This document shows, piece by piece, positions 8,432 to 15,550 of a DNA stretch of 21,691 bases; the stretch's first letter is position 1, and each line of letters opens with the position of its first letter. The notes beneath the pieces are model-generated. The model was not told the DNA's origin. It made no database searches and saw nothing but the letters and a program-made list of their open reading frames with translations. The stretch spans positions 1 to 21,691 of the forward strand of contig NZ_CBFHLV010000056.1 in assembly GCF_965656765.1 (NCBI RefSeq). The letters run 5' to 3'. The position numbers and the translations under genes are program-made. The DNA comes from Marivita sp965656765 (GTDB taxonomy: Bacteria > Pseudomonadota > Alphaproteobacteria > Rhodobacterales > Rhodobacteraceae).

Positions 8432-9408
8432 GCAATTTCCCTCCGTGTTTTATATATAAGGTGCAAAAATAGAGGTGCACCAATCAGGGCCATGACAACA
8501 CCCAGTTTCAAGTCGCGTTCCAGCAGCACCAACCGGGTCACCAGATCAGCGGCCAGAACCATCGAAGCGCCACCAAGGGCCGAGGCCCACAATAAGGTGG
8601 AGGGTCTGCCTTCGGCAAAGCGTCGCAAGATGTGTGGCACCACAAGGCCGACGAACCCAACAGCACCCGCGACGGCTGTGGCGGCGCCGACTGCGGCGGC
8701 GGTGCCGAACAGAAGTTGAACGCGCATCTTCGAGAGTGAGATGCCCATTGCCTCGGCGGCGTCTTCGCCCAGCGTGAGCGCATCAAGGCCACGGCCCAGA
8801 GAGGCCAGAGCGATCCATCCCAGCGCCATGATCGGCAGAGCGAGCCAGACATGGCTCATGGCGCGATTGGCGACTGAGCCCATCATCCAGAACATGATCT
8901 CGGACGCGGCATAAGGGTTGGGCGACAAGTTGAGTGTCAACGAGGTGAGCGCTGCGGCAAAAGCCGACACTGCAATGCCAGCAAGGATCAGCGTCAGGGA
9001 TGAGCCACGCGGTCCGGCAAGCAGGAGGATCAGCCCGACTGCCAGCCCGGCAAATCCCAGTGAGGTGATCGGAAGTGCGAGCAAAAAGGTCGCAGCAAAT
9101 CCGGTTTGCAGCGCGATCACGGCGCCAAGGGCGGCAGACCCAGACACGCCAATCAGGCCTGGTTCGGCCAGCGGGTTTCGTAAGAAACCCTGCATCGCGG
9201 CACCGGCAAGGCCCAACGACACGCCGATCATTGCCGCAAGCAATGTGCGGGGCAGGCGGATTTCCTGCATGATCGTGATGTATAGCGGGTTGCCGCGCCC
9301 AAAGAGCGCGTTCAGACCCTCGGGGACAGAGATCGCCGCATAGCCGACAAAAAGCGATGCGAGAAACATCACCCCTGTCAAACTCATCAGCGCACTAAAG
9401 AGCTTCAC
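8428..9408 (-). CDS. btuC: FecCD-family permease, probable vitamin B12 importer (BtuC)
   Basis: A 326-residue polytopic inner-membrane protein (about ten hydrophobic helices) of the BtuC/FecCD/FhuB family. Family landmarks include EIRLPRTLLAAMIGVSLGLAG near residue 50, the glycine-rich QGFLRNPLAEPGLIGVSGSA, a C-terminal GFVGLVVPHILR (the coupling region to the ATPase) and GAPLFLHLIYKTRR at the end. The GTG start at 9408 has GGAGG 7 nt upstream. It is the first gene after the cobalamin riboswitch, with about 115 nt of leader between the B12 box and the start codon. No btuF-like binding protein gene is adjacent, so the periplasmic partner must be encoded elsewhere. Confidence 0.88.
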   Translation of the reverse strand: MKLFSALMSLTGVMFLASLFVGYAAISVPEGLNALFGRGNPLYITIMQEIRLPRTLLAAMIGVSLGLAGAAMQGFLRNPLAEPGLIGVSGSAALGAVIALQTGFAATFLLALPITSLGFAGLAVGLILLLAGPRGSSLTLILAGIAVSAFAAALTSLTLNLSPNPYAASEIMFWMMGSVANRAMSHVWLALPIMALGWIALASLGRGLDALTLGEDAAEAMGISLSKMRVQLLFGTAAAVGAATAVAGAVGFVGLVVPHILRRFAEGRPSTLLWASALGGASMVLAADLVTRLVLLERDLKLGVVMALIGAPLFLHLIYKTRREIA

Positions 9409-9524
9409 CGCTCTGCCTCCCGCGCATTTAACATATCAAGCCTTCGGGACGCGCCCAAAGACGGTGACTGTCACCACACCGGAGTACCGTCACATCCCGC
9501 GCACCCCGCGCGAGTGTAGGGTGA

Positions 9525-9690
9525 TCTGTCACGGCAGGTCTCCTGACTTGCGGGTCGGGGCGTGTATCGGGCCTTCCCGGTTTCCCAGTGGCATTTGCCG
9601 AACACGCTCGCCGCTTACAGTTGCGGGGGCAGTCGTGGTGTTGCACCACGTTCCCTTTTCACCGGGTTTTGCCCGGACCATGACACGTTC
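9525..9690 (-). promoter_or_regulatory. Cobalamin (B12) riboswitch
   Basis: On the minus strand the diagnostic blocks appear in order: CCGGG/CCCGG hairpin (9662-9676), GAAAAGGGAACGTGGTG (9644-9660), CTGCCCCCGCAACTGTAAGC (9613-9632), TGCCACTG...GGGAAGGC (9571-9593) and the B12 box GTCAGGAGACCTGCC (9533-9547). The aptamer binds adenosylcobalamin-type ligand and switches off downstream uptake genes. The platform between it and the btuC start at 9408 contains GGTG/CACC and ACGGT/ACCGT inverted repeats but no strong T-tract terminator, so control may be at translation initiation. Confidence 0.95.
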
Positions 9691-9719
9691 GGCGTACAAC
9701 TGGGCAGATCGCATTGCAA
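9691..9719 (-). promoter_or_regulatory. Candidate promoter of the B12 operon
   Basis: Minus-strand TTGCAA (9719-9714) followed after 17 nt by TACGCC (9696-9691) would start transcription near 9684, exactly where the riboswitch begins. The -35 is good and the -10 is weak. Confidence 0.4.
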
Positions 9720-9743
9720 GCTTTGCCATTCTCTGGTCGCGGA

Positions 9744-9781
9744 TGGGCCAAGTATGGGAATGTGCATGGGAAATGATGGGA
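9744..9781 (+). promoter_or_regulatory. TGGG repeat set 1 (candidate MraZ boxes)
   Basis: TGGG occurs at 9744, 9755, 9767 and 9777. The last two form exact TGGGA-N5-TGGGA, the geometry described for MraZ operators; the first spacings are 11 and 12. The set is far from mraZ (about 600 bp) and lies 25-60 bp upstream of the candidate B12-operon promoter on the other strand. Confidence 0.35.
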
Positions 9782-9808
9782 CATGTCGTCATTGCCGCGT
9801 GTGGCATT

Positions 9809-9830
9809 CCGAATCAAATCGATGATTCGG
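9809..9830. promoter_or_regulatory. Palindrome with two GANTC methylation sites
   Basis: CCGAATCA-AATCGA-TGATTCGG is a perfect 8-bp inverted repeat that contains a GANTC (CcrM) site in each arm. A third GANTC follows at 9853-9857. It could be a protein-binding site or a methylation-sensitive control point; the regulator is unknown. Confidence 0.35.
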
Positions 9831-9913
9831 CTGGATTTCGCCTAAAATTTACGATTCTTGTTGGGCGAATACCTTGTAATTTTCAAATGTTCTTGATTTG
9901 TTTTATCTCGGTG

Positions 9914-9938
9914 TGGGAAATTATGGGCAAAAGTGGTG
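9914..9938 (+). promoter_or_regulatory. TGGG repeat set 2 (candidate MraZ boxes)
   Basis: TGGGA, TGGGC and TGGTG begin at 9914, 9924 and 9934: three boxes at an exact 10-bp period, the arrangement reported for MraZ binding (TGGGN with 5-nt spacers). The third is degenerate. A weaker pair at 9991 (TGGGG) and 10001 (TGGTT) keeps the same 10-bp period. There is no strong promoter immediately next to it. Confidence 0.45.
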
Positions 9939-10063
9939 TGCCGACGTTGTGACTACATCTTGTATAGGTTCTTCGTCAGTTGCGCGTATTTGGGGTGATT
10001 TGGTTCAGATTTTCTCTAGATACGGTTCTCTAAGAGTGTCTAAAACTACATCTGGACAGAAGT

Positions 10064-10108
10064 TCCCATAAAAAACTGTTGCGACCCATGCTTTCCCATG
10101 GCATCCCT
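10064..10108 (-). promoter_or_regulatory. Inverted TGGG repeat set 3 at the dcw promoter (candidate MraZ operator)
   Basis: Reading the plus strand, TCCCA, ACCCA, TCCCA and TCCCT end at 10068, 10088, 10098 and 10108, i.e. on a 10-bp grid with one position (10078) empty. On the minus strand these are TGGGN boxes. They overlap the candidate dcw promoter and the start expected for the leader, so they are the best candidate for MraZ autoregulation here. The orientation is opposite to sets 1 and 2. Confidence 0.45.
10079..10107 (+). promoter_or_regulatory. Candidate promoter of the dcw cluster
   Basis: TTGCGA (10079-10084), a 17-bp spacer and CATCCC (10102-10107) would start transcription near 10112, giving a leader of about 266 nt. 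This agrees with the 268-nt mraZ leader reported for R. sphaeroides. The -10 box is poor, so the call leans on position. Confidence 0.35.
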
Positions 10109-10111
10109 AAT

Positions 10112-10345
10112 GCACGAGATGAGAGCAGGAACAGCAAACGAGGCGACACAGACCTCGACGCGGTATCCAGATAATAAAAAAAGCAGGTTTCATACAGGCA
10201 CCCGCTTTCATCGAACGACAGAGATCCGGCGCGCGGGCGAGCAGACATCCCCCCAGGTGGCGCGCGCAGTCGGACATTCCCGGAAACGGGACACGGGCGG
10301 CGGGTTGATCAGTGGCAGCAGATCAACCCGCCGTTTCCGTTTCCA
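10112..10345 (+). ncRNA. upsM: UpsM-like small RNA / mraZ leader
   Basis: The interval upstream of mraZ has no convincing gene but does contain a strong intrinsic terminator 33 nt before the mraZ start. In R. sphaeroides and relatives the long mraZ leader ends prematurely at such a terminator, releasing the sRNA UpsM, which is cleaved by RNase E under stress in an Hfq-dependent manner. This sequence also holds an A-rich stretch at 10171-10182, GCGCGC arms able to pair across about 10230-10260, and a TCCCG-GAAA-CGGGA hairpin at 10278-10291. The 5' end is inferred from the candidate promoter. Homology is by position and architecture, not alignment. Confidence 0.65.
10299..10345 (+). terminator. 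Leader terminator upstream of mraZ
   Basis: Perfect 12-bp stem GGCGGGTTGATC / GATCAACCCGCC (10299-10310 with 10321-10332), 10-nt loop, followed by GTTTCCGTTTCC. It sits inside the transcript leading to mraZ, so it acts as an attenuator: read-through is needed for expression of the division cluster. The interrupted T tract suggests incomplete termination. Confidence 0.8.
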
Positions 10346-10377
10346 GGGATCAGCGCAGTGAAAGGACCGGTAGGGCA

Positions 10378-10887
10378 GTGACCCGTAGGTTGAGGTTCAG
10401 AGGCGAAAGCCATCACAAGGTTGATGGTAAGGGCAGGGTGTCTATCCCAGCCACGTTTCGTCGTGTCCTCGAGGCGGGCGATCCTGCGTATACTGACGGC
10501 CTGAACCCTGAGCTGGTCATCGTCTACGGCGACAAACGCCGGAAATACCTTGAATGTTATACGATCGAAGCCATCGAAGAGGTGGATGAAAAGATCGAGG
10601 CGCTCCCGCGTGGGTCGGTTGAGCGTAAGATGTTGCAACGCCTGTTCAACGGACAATCCCATGCCACTAGTGTGGATGAAACCGGGCGGCTGGTTTTGCC
10701 TGCCAAGCTGCGCCAGAAGATCGGGCTGTCGGCTGAGGCGTTTTTCATCGGTGCCGGTGATACGTTCCAGATCTGGGACCCCGAGACCTTTGAAGCCGAA
10801 GAACAGGCCGCGACGGATGAATGGCTGGACGAGTTGCCAGATGATGTTGATCCGCTGATCTATCTGGATCAGCAGCCGGGGGGCTGA
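10378..10887 (+). CDS. mraZ: Transcriptional regulator MraZ
   Basis: DNA-binding protein that opens the division and cell-wall cluster and represses it from TGGGN repeat boxes in other bacteria. Two AbrB-like repeats each carry the DxxxR motif: DGKGR at 16-20 (in HHKVDGKGRVSIPA) and DETGR at 100-104 (in SVDETGRLVLPAKLR). The 169 residues match the family. I chose GTG at 10378, with AAGGA 11 nt upstream. An ATG at 10312 would place translation start inside the leader terminator loop, and its extra 22 residues are not MraZ-like. Six bases separate it from rsmH. An acidic C-terminal tail (DELPDDVDPLIYLD) is visible. Confidence 0.93.
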   Translation: MTRRLRFRGESHHKVDGKGRVSIPATFRRVLEAGDPAYTDGLNPELVIVYGDKRRKYLECYTIEAIEEVDEKIEALPRGSVERKMLQRLFNGQSHATSVDETGRLVLPAKLRQKIGLSAEAFFIGAGDTFQIWDPETFEAEEQAATDEWLDELPDDVDPLIYLDQQPGG

Positions 10888-10893
10888 TCGGAT

Positions 10894-11886
10894 ATGTCTG
10901 CTGCCGCTGCCACACCGTCCGATGATCCGCACATTCCTGTTCTTCTTGCCCCGCTGTTGCGCGCAGTTGCACCGGTCAGTGGTGTATGGGTCGATGGCAC
11001 TTTTGGCGCCGGCGGCTATGCGCGTGGGTTGATCGAAGCGGGCGCGAAAACAGTCATTGGGATTGATCGCGACCCGCTGGCACATGAAATGGCTGCGGCG
11101 TGGTTGCCCGAGTTCGGCGGTCGGATTGTGTTGCATCAGGCCAATTTCGCTGAAATGGATCAGATCGCTTCGGACGTGGATGGCGTTGTTCTGGACCTCG
11201 GCGTGTCGTCGATGCAGTTGGATCAGGCGGACCGTGGATTTTCGTTCATGAAGGACGGTCCGTTGGACATGCGCATGGGGCAGGACGGTCCGTCAGCGGC
11301 GGATATTGTCAACGGCGCGGACGAGTTCGATATCGCGGATATTCTTTATACGTATGGCGAAGAGCGCGCCTCGCGACGGATCGCCAAGTCGATTGTTGCG
11401 GCGCGCAAGATGGCACCGATCACGCGGACGCTTGAGCTGGTCAAGATCATCGAATCCTGCCTTCCGCGCCCCAAGCCTGGGCAATCGCACCCGGCGACGC
11501 GCAGTTTTCAAGCCTTACGCATTGCCGTGAATGACGAATACGGCGCGTTGATGCAGGGCTTGATGGCCGCCGAGCGTGCGTTGAAGCCTGGCGGGCTACT
11601 GGCCGTGGTTAGCTTTCATTCGGTTGAGGATCGCATGGTCAAGCGTTTCATGCAGGCGCGCGGTGGACAAGCGGGACGTGCCAATCGCTATGCGCCTGAA
11701 ATCGAGACAGAAATCCCGGCGTTTCAGATTGTGACCCGCAAGGCTGTGGGTCCGGATGATGATGAGCTGGCGGTCAATCCACGGTCGCGGTCTGCCAAGT
11801 TGCGTGTGGCGCGCCGCACCGAAGCCCCGGCGGGCGAAATTGACGCCGGGCAAATTGCCTTGCCTCAGTTGAAGGAGGATCGCTGA
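10894..11886 (+). CDS. rsmH: 16S rRNA (cytosine(1402)-N4)-methyltransferase
   Basis: SAM-dependent enzyme that N4-methylates C1402 in the ribosomal P site (formerly MraW). The HIPVLL start motif is at about residues 13-18, the SAM-binding DGTFGAGGY at 34-42, VVLDLGVSSMQLDQADRGFSF forms the next core motif, and HPATRSFQALRIAVN and SFHSVEDRMVKRF follow in family order. The length of 330 is slightly above average because of a C-terminal extension after RSAKLRVARR. It lies second in the cluster, and its stop overlaps the ftsL start (TGATG). Confidence 0.97.
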   Translation: MSAAAATPSDDPHIPVLLAPLLRAVAPVSGVWVDGTFGAGGYARGLIEAGAKTVIGIDRDPLAHEMAAAWLPEFGGRIVLHQANFAEMDQIASDVDGVVLDLGVSSMQLDQADRGFSFMKDGPLDMRMGQDGPSAADIVNGADEFDIADILYTYGEERASRRIAKSIVAARKMAPITRTLELVKIIESCLPRPKPGQSHPATRSFQALRIAVNDEYGALMQGLMAAERALKPGGLLAVVSFHSVEDRMVKRFMQARGGQAGRANRYAPEIETEIPAFQIVTRKAVGPDDDELAVNPRSRSAKLRVARRTEAPAGEIDAGQIALPQLKEDR

Positions 11887-12239
11887 TGCGTTCCCTGCTT
11901 TATGTCCTGACGTTCCTGACCGTCATCGGGGCGGCGTTTTGGGCTTATCATGAGAATTACAAAACACAGGCCGCGTTGGGTGAGGCCCAAGCGGTGCGGT
12001 CTGACATTGCGGCTGCGCGGGCTCGGCTGGCTGTGTTGCGCGCCGAATGGGCGTATTTGAACCGTCCCGACCGATTGCGCGATTTGGCCGAGGTGAATTT
12101 TGAACGCTTGGGCCTCATGCCGCTGGAACCGGATCAGTTCGGGCGGGTCGATCAGATTTCGTACCCCAAGCCGCCGGAATTGCCTATTACCGATCCGGTT
12201 GAGATCTCAAGCGCAGGCGCACAGGAGCAAGAGCCATGA
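11886..12239 (+). CDS. ftsL: Cell division protein FtsL
   Basis: A 117-residue bitopic membrane protein of the divisome. It has a membrane segment at residues 3-21, then an Ala/Arg-rich helix suited to a leucine-zipper coiled coil (about 28-60), and the alphaproteobacterial FtsL pattern LNRPDRLRDLAEVNFERLGLMPLEP. In other bacteria FtsL pairs with FtsB and helps recruit and activate FtsW-FtsI. It overlaps rsmH by one base and ftsI by ATGA. Sequence conservation in this family is low, so position in the cluster carries much of the identification. Confidence 0.88.
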   Translation: MRSLLYVLTFLTVIGAAFWAYHENYKTQAALGEAQAVRSDIAAARARLAVLRAEWAYLNRPDRLRDLAEVNFERLGLMPLEPDQFGRVDQISYPKPPELPITDPVEISSAGAQEQEP

Positions 12240-14023
12240 TCCGCACGCCGCTTCGGCCCTTAGCGCAAATCCTTGATGCGCGACGTAAGGGTGAAAACCC
12301 CGACGCCATCGAACGTGAAAACTTGCGGATTCGGCACGAACAGATGCGCGACAAAGCCAGATCCCGCGCCGAAGGTCGGTTGCTGGTGATGGCGGTCATG
12401 TTCTTTTGTGCGTTCGGAGTGATTGGCGCACGCATGGGTACTTTGGCGGCATCTGAGGCAGAAGAGCCGCGGGCGCAGGCCACGGGCGCGTCGATCATCG
12501 CCAGCCGCGCCGATATCGTTGACCGTCAGGGGCGCATTCTGGCGACCAACATGGAGACCTTTTCGCTGTATGCGCATCCGCAGCAGATGGTTGATCCGCT
12601 CAAAGCTGCAAAAGAATTAGTATATATTTTTCCAGAGCTTAGCGAAGAGCGTTTGCTTAAAGACTTCACTGGCAAGCGTAAGTTCATGTGGGTGCGTAAA
12701 AAACTTAGCCCAGAGCAAAAACAGAAAGTTCATGATATCGGTGAGCCAGGGCTGTTGTTTGGGCCGCGCGAGATGCGGCTTTACCCCAATGGTGCGCTGG
12801 CATCGCATATCCTTGGTGGAGCGAGCTTTGGCCGTGAAGGTGTTCATTCTGCTGAAGTTATCGGCACCGCGGGGATCGAGAAGTTCTTCGATGAGGACCT
12901 TCGCGACCCGGCACGTGAAGGTGCTCCGCTTGAGCTGTCATTGGACCTGACCATTCAGGCTGCGACCGAGCGCGTGTTGCTGGGCGGCATGAAGCTGATG
13001 AATGCCAAAGGTGCGGCCAGCGTTTTGATGGATGTGCACACCGGTGAGGTGATCGCGATTGCGTCTTTGCCTGATTTTGACCCGAACGACCGTCCGCGCC
13101 CTTTGACCGAAGGCGAGGCGTCAGACAGTCCGCTGTTCAACCGGGCGGTTCAGGGGGTGTACGAGCTAGGGTCGACCTTCAAGGTGTTTGCGTCTGCGCA
13201 GGCGCTTGAATTGGGGTTGGTCAATCCAGAGACAGTGATCGACACGTCTGGCCCGATGAAGGTGGGCGGGTTCAAGATCGGTGAATTTGCCAACAAGAAT
13301 TACGGCCCGTTGTCGGTGTCCGATATCATCGTCAAAAGCTCGAACCGTGGAACGGGGCGATTGGCGTTGGCGATTGGGACGAAGCGTCAGCAGGAGTTTT
13401 TGAAGAGCCTTGGATTCTTTGAGCCAACGCCGCTTGAGATTGTGGAAGCCAAGGGTGGGCAGCCACTGTTGCCCAAACGCTGGACCGATTTGTCGAGCGT
13501 GACGATATCTTACGGTCACGGCCTGTCATCGAGCCCTCTGCATCTTGCCGCTGGTTATGCGGCGCTTGCCAATGGTGGCTATAAGGTGGAACCGACGCTG
13601 CTCAAGCAGGATGGTCCGGCGCTTGGCCCACGTTTGATGTCCGAGCGGACCGCGCGACAATCGCTTGATATGCTTCGTAAAGTTGTGACCAAGGGCACCG
13701 CCAGTTTTGGCGAGGTTCCGGGGTATTTCGTGGGTGGTAAAACTGGCACAGCGGACAAACCCAAAGCGCGCGGTGGCGGGTATTATGATGACAAGGTGAT
13801 CAACACCTTTGCGTCAGTCTTTCCGACCAATGACCCAAAATATGTGCTGATCGTCACGCTGGATGAACCTGTGGAGACCAGCGGGAAAAAGCCGCGTCGG
13901 ACCGCCGGTTGGACCGCTGTTCCGGTGGCTGCAGAAATGATCCGGCGCGTCGCACCTCTTCTGGGCTTGCGCCCGGAGATGGAAACACGGCATTTGTCAG
14001 GCATCATCAACACCTCGAACTGA
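12236..14023 (+). CDS. ftsI: Septal peptidoglycan transpeptidase FtsI (PBP3)
   Basis: Class B penicillin-binding protein that crosslinks septal peptidoglycan. It has a cytoplasmic N terminus, a membrane anchor (about 48-67), a pedestal/dimerisation domain with the conserved GxIVDRxGxxLA-like region (ADIVDRQGRILATNME), and a transpeptidase domain. The active-site motifs are intact: Ser313-Thr-Phe-Lys316 (SxxK), Ser368-Ser-Asn370 (SxN) and Lys502-Thr-Gly-Thr505 (KTG). The 595 residues are typical. The ATG overlaps the ftsL stop, and murE begins 42 nt downstream. A stretch at about 12595-12740 is strikingly AT-rich and uses codons such as TTA that are rare in the neighbouring genes, while the reading frame stays open. 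Confidence 0.97.
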   Translation: MIRTPLRPLAQILDARRKGENPDAIERENLRIRHEQMRDKARSRAEGRLLVMAVMFFCAFGVIGARMGTLAASEAEEPRAQATGASIIASRADIVDRQGRILATNMETFSLYAHPQQMVDPLKAAKELVYIFPELSEERLLKDFTGKRKFMWVRKKLSPEQKQKVHDIGEPGLLFGPREMRLYPNGALASHILGGASFGREGVHSAEVIGTAGIEKFFDEDLRDPAREGAPLELSLDLTIQAATERVLLGGMKLMNAKGAASVLMDVHTGEVIAIASLPDFDPNDRPRPLTEGEASDSPLFNRAVQGVYELGSTFKVFASAQALELGLVNPETVIDTSGPMKVGGFKIGEFANKNYGPLSVSDIIVKSSNRGTGRLALAIGTKRQQEFLKSLGFFEPTPLEIVEAKGGQPLLPKRWTDLSSVTISYGHGLSSSPLHLAAGYAALANGGYKVEPTLLKQDGPALGPRLMSERTARQSLDMLRKVVTKGTASFGEVPGYFVGGKTGTADKPKARGGGYYDDKVINTFASVFPTNDPKYVLIVTLDEPVETSGKKPRRTAGWTAVPVAAEMIRRVAPLLGLRPEMETRHLSGIINTSN

Positions 14024-14065
14024 GCGACGCTGCCGGAGAGAGGCATAAGACACGAGGGGGTCGTC

Positions 14066-15550
14066 ATGGCAGCAGAGGCCAAAAGCCTGAGCGAGCTGGG
14101 TCTGACGGCGCGCGGTGGCGCGGACGTGGTCATCACAGGGCTGGCCGTGGACAGCCGCGATGTCAAAGAGGGTTATTTGTTTGCGGCGCTGCCGGGCACG
14201 AAGATGCATGGTGGCGAATTTATCCAATACGCTTTGCGCATGGGGGCGGCGGCTATCCTGACGGATGTCGAAGGGGCCGAGATCGCCAAAACGGAATTGA
14301 ACGCATCGCATGCAGCTGTGGTGATCGCCGCTGACCCGCGTCAGACCTTGGCGTTTTGTGCAGCGCTTTGGTTTGAAAAACAGCCCGATACGATGGTTGC
14401 CGTAACCGGAACAAACGGCAAGACCAGTGTCGCAAGCTTCGTGCGCCGGATCTGGCAATTGCTGGGCCATCCGGCTGTCAATCTGGGCACCACGGGGGTT
14501 GAAGGCGATTGGCAAGTGCCGCTTATGCACACTACACCTGAACCGATTACGCTGCATCGCGCATTGGCTGGTGCGGCAGACGCCGGGATTGACCATGCCG
14601 CGATGGAGGCATCTTCGCACGGGTTGGCGCAGCGGCGGCTGGATGGGGTCAACCTGCGCGCGGCGGGGTTTACGAATTTCACGCAGGATCATTTGGATTA
14701 CCACGACAGCTTTGAGGCGTATTTTGACGCCAAGGCGGGTCTGTTTGCGCGGGTGCTGCCCGAAGATGCGATTGCGGTGATCAATATCGACGATGCGCGC
14801 GGGATCGACATGCTTGCCATTGCGCGGGCGCGTGGCCAAGAAATCATGACTGTCGGCAAGGATGTTGGAGCAGATATGTGCCTGTTGGCGCAACGGTTTG
14901 ATGCCACCGGGCAGGACGTGCGGATCAAGTTTGGTGGCGAGACATTTCAGACGCGGCTGAACCTTGTCGGCGGATTTCAGGCCGAGAACGTCATGGTGGC
15001 AGCCGGTTTGGTGATTGCCAGCGGCGCGACCCCGGATCGAGTGTTTTCGGTGTTGCCCGAATTGGAAACTGTGCGTGGACGGATGCAATTGGCCGCAACG
15101 CGCGGCAATGGCGCGGCCGTGTATGTGGATTACGCGCATACACCTGATGCCGTGGCGACCGCTTGTCGGGCGATCCGTCCGCATGTGATGGGGCGCTTGG
15201 TGGCGATTGTGGGCGCGGGCGGCGATAGGGATCCGGGAAAACGGCCCTTAATGGGGGCGGCTGCGGCGGAGTTTGCGGATCAGGTGATTGTCACGGATGA
15301 CAATCCGCGGAGTGAAGACCCTGCGTCTATTCGAGCTGCTGTTTTGGAGGGGGCTCCGGAGGCGACAGAGGTCGGCGACCGGGCCGAAGCCATCCTGCGC
15401 GGTGTCGATGCGGTTGGGGCAGGCGACGCGCTTTTGATCTGTGGCAAGGGGCACGAAACCGGACAGATTGTTGGCGACACGATCTATCCGTTTGACGATG
15501 TGGAACAGGCCAGCGTGGCAGTGGCGGCTTTGGACGGGAAATTGGCATGA
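14066..15550 (+). CDS. murE: UDP-MurNAc-L-Ala-D-Glu:meso-diaminopimelate ligase
   Basis: Cytoplasmic ATP-dependent ligase adding the third amino acid of the peptidoglycan stem. The P-loop GTNGKT is at 115-120. The substrate-carbamate region and DHLDYHDSFEAYFDAKAGLF lie in the central domain. The C-terminal DNPR motif at 412-415 specifies meso-diaminopimelate rather than lysine. The length of 494 matches the family. The start ATG at 14066 has GAGGGGG about 6 nt upstream; this 42-nt gap after ftsI is one of the few in the cluster. The stop overlaps murF by ATGA. Confidence 0.97.
   Translation: MAAEAKSLSELGLTARGGADVVITGLAVDSRDVKEGYLFAALPGTKMHGGEFIQYALRMGAAAILTDVEGAEIAKTELNASHAAVVIAADPRQTLAFCAALWFEKQPDTMVAVTGTNGKTSVASFVRRIWQLLGHPAVNLGTTGVEGDWQVPLMHTTPEPITLHRALAGAADAGIDHAAMEASSHGLAQRRLDGVNLRAAGFTNFTQDHLDYHDSFEAYFDAKAGLFARVLPEDAIAVINIDDARGIDMLAIARARGQEIMTVGKDVGADMCLLAQRFDATGQDVRIKFGGETFQTRLNLVGGFQAENVMVAAGLVIASGATPDRVFSVLPELETVRGRMQLAATRGNGAAVYVDYAHTPDAVATACRAIRPHVMGRLVAIVGAGGDRDPGKRPLMGAAAAEFADQVIVTDDNPRSEDPASIRAAVLEGAPEATEVGDRAEAILRGVDAVGAGDALLICGKGHETGQIVGDTIYPFDDVEQASVAVAALDGKLA

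Noticed and set aside
9428..9952. Open frames overlapping the riboswitch
   Set aside because: They run through conserved riboswitch blocks and palindromes and encode no recognisable protein.
10030..10361. Small open frames of 72 and 87 codons in the mraZ leader
   Set aside because: No family resemblance and no good ribosome-binding site; the segment is better explained as the UpsM-like leader.
10312..10377. Longer mraZ reading frame starting at ATG 10312
   Set aside because: This start lies in the loop of the leader terminator and adds 22 residues not seen in MraZ; the GTG at 10378 gives the family length.
13997..15184. 395-codon minus-strand open frame across ftsI and murE
   Set aside because: Shadow of intact murE; composition is His/Arg/Gln-rich with no domain and no ribosome-binding site context.
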